Numbered from the stretch's first letter, positions 44,886 to 53,335 are shown. The stretch: 64,000 bases of DNA from Geodermatophilus saharensis (GCF_900188205.1 NZ_FZOH01000002.1:496001-560000), one strand, 5' to 3'. Numbers and translations: made by a program. The notes: generated by a model from the letters alone, not told the origin.

Positions 44886-45084
44886 CGAAACGGTCAACCA
44901 CCCGGCGCGCCCGCTTGCGCCGACGGCCCTGTGACCAGCGCGTCTCACGCGACGTGTGGGGTGACACACGCTCCGGAGGAGTGACTCCCTCGGCTCGTCG
45001 CGCCGGTGACGCCGCTCACAGGTCGGTCACAGGATGCCGGGGGACGCTGGCCCGCCGTTACCCGCCGAGCAAGGGGAGAAACAG
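44886..45084. promoter_or_regulatory. Divergent promoter region between M23 and DUF1707 genes
   Basis: About 200 bases between the structured M23 leader and the DUF1707 start. It should contain both promoters. GGTAACGAAACGGTCAACC near 44881-44899 is a relatively AT-rich patch on the M23 side. No definite -10/-35 pair is assigned. Confidence 0.35.
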
Positions 45085-45546
45085 ATGAGCGGATCGGGCA
45101 CGCCGTCACCGGCACCGCCGCTGCGGGCGGCCGACAGCGACCGGGTGGCGACGGTGCAGGCGCTGCAGGACGCCGTCGCGCGTGGGCTGCTGACCCTCGA
45201 GGAGGGCGGTGAGCGGATGGCGGCGGCGTTCGCGGCGGTCCACCTGCGCGACCTGGCCCCGCTGACCGCGGACCTGCCGCCGGCGCCCGCGGCGGCGCGG
45301 CACGGCGCGCCGGGCTGGCGGCCGCTGGGGCTGATGGCCTGGGAACAGCTGCGCACCACGATGACCGACGCGCGCACCGGCCGTCCGGCGGCGGTGCGGA
45401 TCGCGCTCGTCACGGTGCTCACCCTGATCACGGTGCTGCTGGTGGCCTCGCTGGTGCTGCACGGGCTGGCCGACGCGTTCGACGGCCCCGACGGGTTCCG
45501 CGGCGGCCCGGACGGCCCCGGGGCGTTCTGGCGCGACGCGGGCTGA
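45085..45546 (+). CDS. DUF1707 domain membrane protein
   Basis: 153 residues. The N-terminal DUF1707 pattern is LRAADSDRVATVQALQDAVARGLLTLEEGGERMAAAFAAVHLRDLAPLTADLP, a short helical module common in actinobacterial membrane-associated proteins. One hydrophobic helix follows (RIALVTVLTLITVLLVASLVLHGLA), then a Gly/Asp-rich tail. The ATG at 45085 follows AAGGGGAG. The function is unknown. Confidence 0.85.
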   Translation: MSGSGTPSPAPPLRAADSDRVATVQALQDAVARGLLTLEEGGERMAAAFAAVHLRDLAPLTADLPPAPAAARHGAPGWRPLGLMAWEQLRTTMTDARTGRPAAVRIALVTVLTLITVLLVASLVLHGLADAFDGPDGFRGGPDGPGAFWRDAG

Positions 45547-45548
45547 GC

Positions 45549-46313
45549 TCAGGGAGCCGGCGGCACCGTCTCCGCGGTGCCGTCGGCCCACACCACCAGA
45601 CCGGTGCGCCCGGCCCGGCCGGCCAGCCAGCGGGCGGCGTCGCGGCCCAGCGCGTAGGCGGCGGTCGCGTCGACGTCGGCGTCGACGAGCGAGTCGGCCA
45701 GCACGGTCACCGACGCCACCCCCACCGGCGGCCGGCCGGTGCGCGCGTCCACGAGGTGCTGCCCGCGGTGCGCCGTCCCGGAGGTGGCGACGGCGCCCGC
45801 GGTCACCGGGACCGTCGCCACGAGGCGCCGGGGGTCGTGGGGGTCCTCGATCCCCACGCGCCACGGCCGGCCGCCGTCGATCGTGCGGCAGACGACGTCA
45901 CCGCCGGCGTCGAGGAGGAAGTCGGTCCCCGGCAGCCCGCGCAGCACCCCGGCGGCCCGCTCGGCCGCCCAGCCCTTCACCACGCCGCTGGGGTCGAGCA
46001 CCTCGGCGCCGTCCGGGCCGGGGCGGCGGACGGCGAACGCGCCCCCGCTGTCGCGCTGCACGGCTGCGCCGACGGCCAGCACCTCGGCCACCTCCGGCGG
46101 GCAGTCGCCGAGCGCCAGCTCGCCGCGGCCGAGACGGGAGACCACCGAGTCGGCCCGGTGGGTGCTGAAGACCCGGTCGGCCTCCCGCAGCACGGCCACC
46201 GCCCGCGCCCAGGCCGCGCGGCCGACGTCGTCGGCGGCGTGCCTGCCGCGCAGCGCGAGGCTGAACGGCAGGCCCATCACGTGCTCGACGTACCGGACCG
46301 GTGCGGCGGTCAC
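45549..46313 (-). CDS. apbE: FAD:protein FMN transferase (ApbE family)
   Basis: 254 residues. EHVMGLPFSLALRG at the start, FSTHRADSVVSRLGRGE, DPSGVVKGWAAERAAG, FLLDAGGDVVC and the metal-binding Asp/Thr region VTVLADSLVDADVDATAAYALG match ApbE. It attaches FMN from FAD covalently to a Thr of a target protein. It lacks the signal peptide of classical ApbE lipoproteins. The upstream gene, overlapping by 4 bases, encodes an FMN-binding-domain protein with a suitable Thr, its likely target. Confidence 0.92.
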   Translation of the reverse strand: MTAAPVRYVEHVMGLPFSLALRGRHAADDVGRAAWARAVAVLREADRVFSTHRADSVVSRLGRGELALGDCPPEVAEVLAVGAAVQRDSGGAFAVRRPGPDGAEVLDPSGVVKGWAAERAAGVLRGLPGTDFLLDAGGDVVCRTIDGGRPWRVGIEDPHDPRRLVATVPVTAGAVATSGTAHRGQHLVDARTGRPPVGVASVTVLADSLVDADVDATAAYALGRDAARWLAGRAGRTGLVVWADGTAETVPPAP

Positions 46314-46741
46314 AGCCCCGCCCGGTCGAGCGCGGCCTGCAGGGACTCCACGTAGCCCTCACTGGTGAGCGTCGCGCCGCTGACCGCGTGGACGTCGGCG
46401 CTCTGCGCGTCGAGGGTCTCCTGCACGAGCACGGGCACGGCCCGCGCGTTGATCTCCCGGTCCCTGCCGTTCCCGGTGGGGTACTCGACGACCTCGACGT
46501 CGGTGATCTGCCCGTCGGTGACGGTCACCTGCACCTGCACCGGCCCCCAGCGGGTGTCCGCCGCCGGGCCGGTGACGGTGACCGTGCCGCCGGTACCCGT
46601 CGTCGCCGTCGCGGCCCCCGCGGCCTCGACCACGGCGGAGACGGCCGGCGTCGACGACGTCGAGGTCGGGTAGCCGAACAGCAGGACGACGCCGGTGGCG
46701 GTCGTGGCCAGCCAGAGGACGATGCGGCGCACCCCGCTCAC
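46310..46741 (-). CDS. Membrane-anchored FMN-binding domain protein
   Basis: 143 residues. An N-terminal hydrophobic helix (RRIVLWLATTATGVVLLFGY) anchors or exports it. A Thr/Ala-rich linker leads to an FMN_bind domain: GPVQVQVTVTDGQITDVEVVEYPTGNGRDREINARAVPVL and the flavinylation motif SGATLTSEGY, whose Thr is the expected FMN attachment site. It probably shuttles electrons outside the membrane. It is coupled to the genes on both sides by GTGA overlaps, with the flavocytochrome upstream and ApbE downstream. Confidence 0.88.
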   Translation of the reverse strand: MSGVRRIVLWLATTATGVVLLFGYPTSTSSTPAVSAVVEAAGAATATTGTGGTVTVTGPAADTRWGPVQVQVTVTDGQITDVEVVEYPTGNGRDREINARAVPVLVQETLDAQSADVHAVSGATLTSEGYVESLQAALDRAGL

Positions 46742-48147
46742 CACCCGAAGCTCTCGACGTGGCACCGGCCCGCGGGCAGGCCCGCGGCCTCGGCGCTGCG
46801 GCGGACCCCGGCGGCCCAGCCCTCCGGCCCGCACACGTACACGTCGCGGTCGGCGAGGTCGGGCACCCAGGCGGCGAGCACCGCGGCGTCCGGGACGGGC
46901 GGCACGCCCTCGCCGAGCCAGGAGTCGGGCGAGCGCCGGTGGCCGGGCAGCAGGAGGACCTGCAGCCCGCGCTCCCGGGCGAGCACGGCGAGCTCCCGCT
47001 CGAACAGGGGGCGACCGGTGTGGCGGTAGAGCAGGGCGGCCTCGCCGGGGGCGTAGGGCAGCGCCTCGGCCAGTGCGCGCAGCGGGGCGACGCCGACCCC
47101 GGCACCGACGAGCAGCACGCGACGCCGGGTCCGGGCGCGGGCGCTGAGCCGGCCGTGGGGTCCCTCGACGAGGGCACGGGTGCCCGGCCGCAACCGCGCG
47201 ACCGCGGCGCTGCCGTCCCCGGAGTCCTTCACGGTGATGCGCAGGCTGCGGCCGTCGGGCGCGGCCGACAGCGAGTACGGGTGGGCGCGCGTCCAGCCGG
47301 GACCGGCGAGGAAGCGCCAGGTGAGGAACTGGCCGGCCTCCACGGGCAGCCGGTCGAGGTGCCGGCCGGACAGGTAGACCGACACGACGCCGTCGCCCTC
47401 GGGCACGACCGTGGTGACCCGCAGCCCGTGCCGGGCGCTGCGCACCACCGGCAGCGCGACCCGCCAGACCAGGACCGCCCCGGCGGCGGCCGTCCACAGG
47501 GACCACCAGTAGACGGTGGCCGCCGGGGAGGACAGGAACTCCTGGCCGGTCCACAGCTGGTGGGGCAGGGCGAGGCCGACACCGAGGTAGGCGTAGAGGT
47601 GGATCAGGTGCCAGGACTGGTAGCGCAGCCGGCGGCGGGCGGCGCGGACGCTGGTGACGACGACCAGCACGAGGCAGGCGGTGCCGGCGACGGCCAGCAG
47701 CATGCCGGGGTACTGCGTCGTCAGCTCCCACAGGGTGGCCGGCGTCCGCGACAGCTCCCCGGCGGCGTAGCCCCAGGTGACGAGCACGACGTGCCCGACC
47801 AGCAGGTCGAAGGACGTGAGGCCGGTGACCCGGTGCAGTCTCACGAGCCGGTCCTGGCCGAAGGCGCGCTCCAGGACGGGCAGCCGGCTCATCAGCAGGA
47901 CCTGGACGAGCAGCAGGTCGGAGGCCAGCAGGCCGGTCAGCCGGCCGAGCGAGGTCAGCCCGGTGTCCCAGGCGGTCAGGTCGGCGACGCCGCCGCCGGA
48001 GGCCCACCACCAGGTGACGAGGGCGAGGCCGGCCCACAGCAGCACCGTGGCGACGGTGCGGACGGCGGCGTCCGTGCGCGCCCGCCGGTCCTCCTCGGGG
48101 ACGGTGAGCACCGTCCCCGGGGAGGGCGTCGCGACGGCGGTGCTCAT
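46738..48147 (-). CDS. Ferric-reductase-like transmembrane flavocytochrome
   Basis: 469 residues. The N-terminal half has about six helices with the paired His residues expected to bind haem (RLHRVTGLTSFDLLVGHVVL; SWHLIHLYAYLGVGLALPHQ). The C-terminal half is a ferredoxin-reductase module: FAD site RAHPYSLSAAP, NAD(P) site VLLVGAGVGVAPLRAL and C-terminal YVCGPEGW. It should move electrons from cytoplasmic NAD(P)H across the membrane. Its neighbours make the flavinylated FMN-binding protein a plausible acceptor. Confidence 0.9.
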   Translation of the reverse strand: MSTAVATPSPGTVLTVPEEDRRARTDAAVRTVATVLLWAGLALVTWWWASGGGVADLTAWDTGLTSLGRLTGLLASDLLLVQVLLMSRLPVLERAFGQDRLVRLHRVTGLTSFDLLVGHVVLVTWGYAAGELSRTPATLWELTTQYPGMLLAVAGTACLVLVVVTSVRAARRRLRYQSWHLIHLYAYLGVGLALPHQLWTGQEFLSSPAATVYWWSLWTAAAGAVLVWRVALPVVRSARHGLRVTTVVPEGDGVVSVYLSGRHLDRLPVEAGQFLTWRFLAGPGWTRAHPYSLSAAPDGRSLRITVKDSGDGSAAVARLRPGTRALVEGPHGRLSARARTRRRVLLVGAGVGVAPLRALAEALPYAPGEAALLYRHTGRPLFERELAVLARERGLQVLLLPGHRRSPDSWLGEGVPPVPDAAVLAAWVPDLADRDVYVCGPEGWAAGVRRSAEAAGLPAGRCHVESFGW

Positions 48148-48656
48148 GCGGGGTCGCCGCCCGTCCCGCCGGTGGTGCCGTCGGTGGTGCCCTCGTCGGT
48201 GGTGCCGTCATCGGTGGTGCCGTCGTCGAGGCCGGGTGGCGTGCCGCCGGGGCCGGGCGGGACGCCCTGACCGAAGTTCGGCCGGCCACCGGGGAGACCG
48301 TCCCCGTCCGGGTCGGCGGTGCCACCGCCCTGCTGGACGACCGACGCCCCGGTGTCGCCGGCGGCCGCCGAGCCGACGGCGAAGCCCCCGGCCCCGCCGA
48401 TCGCGAGCAGGGCCGCCGCGGCCGCACCGGCGGCGGCCCGCTTCCTCAGCGGGGAGGGCATCCCCTGCCGGGAGGTGCCCGCGCCGCCGGTCGGGGTGCT
48501 GCCGGCCGGGGTGCTGCTCACGGCGGGCGCGTCCGCCGTCGCGGTGCGGGACGGGCCGGACGCGGCGTCGGCCGGGACGTGCTCGGGGTGCCAGGCGGGG
48601 ATCGTCGACGGCTCCCAGCGGTTGCCGCTGGGGGTCGGGGACGGGTGGTCGTTCAC
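48144..48656 (-). CDS. Hypothetical single-helix protein with low-complexity exported tail
   Basis: 170 residues, no recognised family. The cytoplasmic N-terminal ~70 residues are Pro/Ser/Thr-rich. One helix (AAAGAAAAALLAIGGAGGFAVGSAAAG) follows, then a Gly/Pro/Asp/Thr-rich tail with repeated GTTDxGTTD. The GTG at 48656 has GAGGAG at 5 bases' distance. It is first in the four-gene redox operon and overlaps the flavocytochrome start by 4 bases. The acidic repeat tail is probably outside the membrane. Its role is unknown. Confidence 0.75.
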   Translation of the reverse strand: MNDHPSPTPSGNRWEPSTIPAWHPEHVPADAASGPSRTATADAPAVSSTPAGSTPTGGAGTSRQGMPSPLRKRAAAGAAAAALLAIGGAGGFAVGSAAAGDTGASVVQQGGGTADPDGDGLPGGRPNFGQGVPPGPGGTPPGLDDGTTDDGTTDEGTTDGTTGGTGGDPA

Positions 48657-48788
48657 GGGTGCTCCTCGCGGTCCGGGGAGCACCACCGTGGCGGCCGTCG
48701 CTGGCGGACAGCCCTGCGCGGGCTGTGAGACGGCTCGACGTCCGCGGCAGTCCGCGGGGGACGTCTGGCAGGCTGGACGGCACCGTCC

Positions 48789-48862
48789 GGGGCGGTAGCT
48801 CAGCCGGTCAGAGCACGGGACTCATAATCCCTGGGTCGTGGGTTCGAGCCCCACCCGCCCCA
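48789..48862 (+). tRNA. tRNA-Met (anticodon CAT)
   Basis: A 74-base cloverleaf. The acceptor is GGGGCGG/CCGCCCC with discriminator A, the D-stem GCTC/GAGC, the anticodon arm CGGGA-CTCATAA-TCCCT (the first pair is a C-U mismatch), and the T-arm GTGGG-TTCGAGC-CCCAC. CAT reads Met; a lysidine-modified Ile tRNA cannot be excluded from sequence alone, but the initiator form is unlikely because the acceptor end is fully paired. CCA is not encoded. The accessory island begins at its 3' end. Confidence 0.93.
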
Positions 48863-49562
48863 CGCACGATTGTGGTTTCGCCTGATGCTTGACGAACGGG
48901 CGTCGGCTGAGGCTTGACGCTCGCGCGATGCCGGAACCGAGTGTGGCGAGCAGCGGTATCGGGCGGTGCTGGCGGTCACCGCCGAGAGCCAAGACGTGAC
49001 GGCGGTGGCCCGGCCCACTCGCGCACCTCCGCCAGCCGACCCGACTCGAGGCCAACTCGGGGCCGCGTGAACCAGCCGATGCGGGTCGACACCATAGGCG
49101 ATGCCCTGGCACACCTCGGGGCCAGGAGCTCGTGGTGATCCGGTGCGGCAGTGTGCTGTCGGCTTCCGCGACGGGACCAGCGACTCGGTCATCGCCCGCA
49201 GCTCGTCACCGATCGGACGCGGCGTCGAGGAGGGTCCCTACGACGACATGCCCGGCAGCCTGCCCTGGCAGGTCGCCAGTCGACCGGGACCGAGGACCTC
49301 CTTCGTCGATGCCTCTTGATGTGCCCGTGACGTGGAGGTGACGCTTCGGTGACGTCCCCGTCAGACACTTCCCCCATCGCTGCAGTCCGCGCCTCAGTTC
49401 GGCCCACCACGGTGAAGTCGGCCAGTCCGATGAGAGGGCTTTCGGCACCCGGGTGCAATCGGGCGCCGACGATTGCAGGTCGACTGAGGAGCCTTTCGTA
49501 CCGGCAGTGACCGGTTCACGACAGGCGGACGATGGCCGGACGTCCCTGCAAGGAGTGAGCCG
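48863..49562. other. Gene-free left flank of the tRNA-Met island
   Basis: 700 bases without a convincing gene. Short frames exist on both strands but lack ribosome-binding sites and family similarity. The base composition is less extreme than in flanking genes. An imperfect 11-base direct repeat (GATGCTTGACG / GAGGCTTGACG) lies within 60 bases of the tRNA, which could be a recombinase arm site or chance. Confidence 0.5.
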
Positions 49563-51098
49563 ATGTCCGCGAGTGCCATTGTGCTCGCTGTCGCGGGAAC
49601 AGTCGTTGCGAGTCTGTTCGCCCTTTACACCAGCTTCCGCCTGTCCAAGGAGAGCAGCCGCACGTCTGCTCGTCTGATATATGGCGAACTCACCCGCAAC
49701 AGTGCCGCGGTGGCCTATTTCCTCCGTACCGGGACCTGGCCCAGAGCCAAGGTCGACGCTCCTGTCTGGACTCAGCGGAGCGAGTCCATCGCGAAGATGC
49801 GGCGAGTGGTCCCCTTCAACTCGATCTACAAGGGCTATGCCGCCTTGGAGGCACTTGCCTTCGTCGCGCAAGAGGGCGACCGCCTCGGCCCGAGCAGTCA
49901 GCAGATACTGCGCACGGAGGTCGACGTCCTTCGCAACGCGATCAGCATGGCCGGTGAGATCGCGAAGATCGACAGGAAGGAGATCGACGAGAACCTCAAG
50001 ACCCTGGAAGTTCGAGCGTCGGCGGCGTCCGCATCCGCCTTCGTGCACGTTCAACTGGGCACCGGCTTCGTTCCGCCCGAGATTCTGCGGCACGTGTGGG
50101 CTCAAGCTGGAGTTGCGCACGAGGCGTTGGGGCAGCCGTCCGAGGCGCCATCGGACCAGACGTCGTCGCCTGGCACGGAGACGCGGGCCGGGGCGCCCGA
50201 CGCCCGCCTGATGCGTCGGGTCTACGACGCCCAGCACAGCAGGACGGGCTTGCGTCGGCATCAGGCGCGCAGCGAGGGTGAGCCTCCAGTCGCCGACATC
50301 ACCATCAACGAGATCTTCGACGCCATGGGCAACACCCATCGGTTCCTCTGGGAGGCCTTCCGCTGCGACCTGCAGGAGTTCACAGGCTCCCCCATGACCG
50401 CCATCGCCCATTACGGCGAGAGATACGACAACGTCTACTGGGACGGGACTCAGTTGGTGGTCGGTGATGGCGATGGCCAACTCTTCAACCGGTTCAGCGC
50501 CTCCCCCGAGGTGGTAGCGCACGAACTGTGTCACGCGGTGGTCTCCGGCTTGGCGGGACTCCGGTTCGCCAATCAGGCCGGCGCCCTGAGCGAGGCCCTC
50601 TGCGACATCTTCGGTGTCCTGACCGCTCAGTTCGCAGCGAGTCAGACGACGGAGAAGGCTGACTGGCTGGTTGGCGCCAGACTTCTCCGGAACGGTGATG
50701 CGCTCCGCTCCCTCAAGTCACCGGGAACCGCGTACGCCAACGACCCGGTTCTCGGCACCGATCGGCAGGTAGCGCATCTGCAACAGTTGGTGCGGACGCC
50801 CGATGACAATGGGGGGGTCCACATCAACTCCGGGATTCCGGCTCACGCCTTCTATCGGACCGCCATGGCACTCGGTGGCTATGCGTGGGAGCGTGCTGGC
50901 CTCATTTGGTTCGAAGCTCTCAAGGACCCGAGTCTGCGCCCAGCTTCGGGCTTCACCGTCTTCGCCGGCTGCACGGTCGGCAGTGCCGTCTCGCTGTTCG
51001 GCGAAGCCACTCCGGAGCACCAGGCTGTGCTCGCAGCGTGGGAGGACGTAGGCGTTCATCCGAGGCCACGCCCTCAGGCGGCCACCCCCATGGCTTGA
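49563..51098 (+). CDS. Membrane-anchored M4 (protealysin-like) metallopeptidase
   Basis: 511 residues. Residues ~5-25 are a single helix (IVLAVAGTVVASLFALYTSF) preceded by no charge and followed by Arg/Lys, so the rest is predicted cytoplasmic. Residues ~30-190 are a helical domain with the pattern LIYGELTRN...GTWPRAKVDAPVWTQRSESI, seen ahead of effectors in uncharacterised bacterial proteins. Residues ~220-505 are an M4 peptidase: RVYDAQHS, YDNVYWDGTQLVVGDGDGQLF, HELCH (His320, Glu321, His324), GALSEALCDIFG (Glu344) and DNGGVHINSG (His420). The 24-residue His-to-Glu spacing equals that of thermolysin. No secretion signal or propeptide is present. The ATG follows AGGAG by 7 bases. Confidence 0.88.
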   Translation: MSASAIVLAVAGTVVASLFALYTSFRLSKESSRTSARLIYGELTRNSAAVAYFLRTGTWPRAKVDAPVWTQRSESIAKMRRVVPFNSIYKGYAALEALAFVAQEGDRLGPSSQQILRTEVDVLRNAISMAGEIAKIDRKEIDENLKTLEVRASAASASAFVHVQLGTGFVPPEILRHVWAQAGVAHEALGQPSEAPSDQTSSPGTETRAGAPDARLMRRVYDAQHSRTGLRRHQARSEGEPPVADITINEIFDAMGNTHRFLWEAFRCDLQEFTGSPMTAIAHYGERYDNVYWDGTQLVVGDGDGQLFNRFSASPEVVAHELCHAVVSGLAGLRFANQAGALSEALCDIFGVLTAQFAASQTTEKADWLVGARLLRNGDALRSLKSPGTAYANDPVLGTDRQVAHLQQLVRTPDDNGGVHINSGIPAHAFYRTAMALGGYAWERAGLIWFEALKDPSLRPASGFTVFAGCTVGSAVSLFGEATPEHQAVLAAWEDVGVHPRPRPQAATPMA

Positions 51099-51738
51099 GT
51101 TCATCCGCCCTCTCTCGACCGGTTGGGTACAAGCCGAACGGGACTGCAGTCGTCCTGAGGCGAGGAATCCGGCAAGCGGCTCGTGGCAACCTCGGCCTGG
51201 GATCCGCGCCAGCGTGAGATGACCGCGCGTGTAGAGGACTACATGATCGTCAGCGCCGTGAGGTCTCAGGCCTGTGTGCCTTCCGTCCGACGACTGCGAG
51301 CCGACGTGCCGACGTGCCGACCCACGAGCTGCGACGGTCAGGACGATCGGTGGCCAGGGCAGCGGCGCACACTGTCCGGCGCCCGACCCTCGCATGGCCG
51401 GGTAGTGGGTTCGAGTCCTACCCCACACCGAGATGTTCGCTGCAGGTCAGGACTCGGACATGCCGTCGCACACAGCGCTGATCGAGGCGAGCCACCCCCG
51501 CCGGGATCGCCTCACCCCCGCGGGGGTCGCCCACATCCGCCGCGACGCATCCCCCGCTGTGTCGGGCTCTATGGAGCGTGCGACCCATCCCCGGTCCGAC
51601 CGCTGCCTCACAAGCGTCCGGCTCGGCGCTGGGGCCGTACCGCAGAAGGCGTCAAGGCGCTGGCCCGGAGAGCGCCGGACACCGGGTCCTCAACGGGGCC
51701 GGATGAGACGTGGGAGGCGAACTCGGTCATGGCGACCA
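51099..51738. other. Gene-poor stretch in the island
   Basis: 640 bases between the M4 gene and a convergent orphan gene. Apparent reading frames here overlap the tRNA remnant and have no recognisable product. An 8-bp tandem repeat GCCGACGT (2.6 copies from 51300) and a 14-bp palindrome ACCCCCGCGGGGGT (51514-51527) are visible. The tRNA-like fragment is listed separately. Confidence 0.5.
51405..51434 (+). other. tRNA 3'-end remnant (possible attachment site)
   Basis: GTGGGTTCGAGTCCTACCC (51405-51423) matches the T-arm of the tRNA-Met gene (48838-48856) at 17 of 19 positions and can form the T-stem and loop, but no 5' half of a tRNA is present. It may be a decayed att site or a fragment of another tRNA. 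Confidence 0.55.
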
Positions 51739-52512
51739 TCAACCCTCGGAGGCGTCAGGCTGCTGGTCCTCGAGGAATGCCGTGAGCGCGTCCACGTCAA
51801 GCCAGACGCCGCGGTCCGGCACATGACCCTGCGGGACATCAGCGACACCCGGCACCTCCTCTCCTTCGTCATCCACGTCCGCGGCCACGTCATCCGCGGC
51901 CTCACCGCTCTCGGTGCCGAGCCAGTCCGCGATGACGGCGACGGCCGGCTTCTCCACCGCCTTCTCCACCAGGTGCGCAGGTATGGCGGCGAAGGGCACA
52001 ACGACAGCCGTAGCGATCGCCACGACTGGTTTCCAGCTTCGCTTGAGCGCTCGTTGCAGCCGATCCGGCGAGTCGGTCGGCGTCAGCCTCGCTAGGCTGT
52101 CACGCAGTCGCTTGACGTTCTCCTTGGCCTGGCTCGTGTTGCCGACCTCAGAATTGGCCGCAGCGTCCAACGACCGCCGGACATCGGTGACCACCTCAGA
52201 AGCGTCCGGCGGGGGCTGGTGTCCGCATTGGACGAGGACCTGCAACAGGCCGTGGGTCACCATGTCGGTCAGCGCTCGGTGCTGCCGGCTGCTGACGACC
52301 CGCCGCTGTCGGCGTTTGGCCTTGCTCGATGGCAAGGTCAGGGCCTGCCAGAACTGGGCATCCCGGAGCGCGACGTCGAACCCGTGGACAGTCGCCCGGC
52401 GCGCATAGTCCAACAGCTGCACGCGGTCTGCCTCGGGAAGGTCTGCGGCAGTCGGATCAGTGGCCGCTTCGATTGCTCGCGCCGCCCACACCAGCGTGTC
52501 GTAGGTGTTCAT
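51739..52512 (-). CDS. Orphan protein with membrane-like segment
   Basis: 257 residues from ATG 52512, which has GGAGGACGG directly before it. No family is recognised. The N-terminal ~170 residues are mainly helical and basic (SKAKRRQRRVVSSRQHRALTD). One hydrophobic segment (WKPVVAIATAVVVPFAAIPAHLVEKAV) follows, then a strongly acidic C-terminus (DDVAADVDDEGEEVPGV). It lies in the tRNA-Met island, convergent with the M4 peptidase gene across 640 bases. A partner or inhibitor role for the peptidase is possible but unsupported. Confidence 0.7.
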   Translation of the reverse strand: MNTYDTLVWAARAIEAATDPTAADLPEADRVQLLDYARRATVHGFDVALRDAQFWQALTLPSSKAKRRQRRVVSSRQHRALTDMVTHGLLQVLVQCGHQPPPDASEVVTDVRRSLDAAANSEVGNTSQAKENVKRLRDSLARLTPTDSPDRLQRALKRSWKPVVAIATAVVVPFAAIPAHLVEKAVEKPAVAVIADWLGTESGEAADDVAADVDDEGEEVPGVADVPQGHVPDRGVWLDVDALTAFLEDQQPDASEG

Positions 52513-52804
52513 CCGTCCTCCAGGATGGGGGGAGCGTAGTGGCGATCGGGGGACTGCTGCAGATCCGGTTGGCGCTCCACGACACGATCGCGTTCGCGAG
52601 GTTGCCGCAGGACGCGGCAGCGTCACCGGTGGAGCACGTCCTGCTCCACCGAGGGCCACACGACTTCGTCACCGTGCGATCTCAGCGGAGGTGACTCGGC
52701 CAGCAGGCAGCGAGAAGACCGAGATGGCCTCCGTCGCGACGCCGGGCGGAATCCCCGCACGCGCCGTGGTGTTCTGACGGCGTCCTAGAGAGGGAGGTCA
52801 GACG

Positions 52805-53320
52805 ATGACCACTGAGACGGCGATCCTGGCCGGCGGCTGCTTCTGGGGAGCGCAGGACCTGCTGCGCAAGCGCCCGGGGGTGCTGTCGACCCGAGTCGGG
52901 TACTCGGGCGGCGACACGCCGAACGCCACCTACCGCAACCACGGCGACCACGCGGAAGCGGTCGAGGTCGTCTTCGACCCCGACCTGATCTCGTTCCGCG
53001 AGCTGCTGGAGTTCTTCTTCCAGATCCACGACCCCACGACGGTCGACCGTCAGGGCAACGACGTGGGCCGGAGCTACCGCTCGGCGATCTTCTACACCAG
53101 CGACGAGCAGAAGCGCGTCGCCGAGGACACGATCGCCGACGTCGACGCCTCGGGCCTGTGGCCCGGCAAGGTCGTCACCGAGGTGACCGCGGCCGGCCCG
53201 TTCTGGGAGGCCGAGGAGGAGCACCAGGACTACCTGCAGAAGTACCCGTACGGCTACACGTGCCACTTCGTGCGGCCGGGCTGGGTGCTGCCGCGCCGCC
53301 AGGAGCAGTCCGCTCGATAG
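52805..53320 (+). CDS. msrA: Peptide-methionine (S)-S-oxide reductase MsrA
   Basis: 171 residues. The catalytic motif GCFWG (Cys12) is intact, followed by [29 protein letters not shown], the MsrA signature. It reduces methionine-S-sulfoxide in proteins. No C-terminal MsrB domain is present. The ATG follows GAGAGGGAGG. It stands alone, followed by a strong terminator. Confidence 0.96.
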   Translation: MTTETAILAGGCFWGAQDLLRKRPGVLSTRVGYSGGDTPNATYRNHGDHAEAVEVVFDPDLISFRELLEFFFQIHDPTTVDRQGNDVGRSYRSAIFYTSDEQKRVAEDTIADVDASGLWPGKVVTEVTAAGPFWEAEEEHQDYLQKYPYGYTCHFVRPGWVLPRRQEQSAR

Positions 53321-53335
53321 CTCAGCCGTGAACAC

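Noticed and set aside
49206-50534. 442-codon minus-strand frame opposite the M4 peptidase
   Set aside because: The opposite strand encodes a clear M4 domain with correct motif spacing, and the antisense product has no recognisable features.
48863-51434. Integrated prophage or integrative element
   Set aside because: No integrase, recombinase, replication or structural genes are present. Only a tRNA-flanked accessory stretch can be supported.
51183-51785. 200-codon plus-strand frame within the island
   Set aside because: No good ribosome-binding site, Pro/Arg-rich translation, and it runs through the tRNA remnant and into the antisense of the orphan gene.
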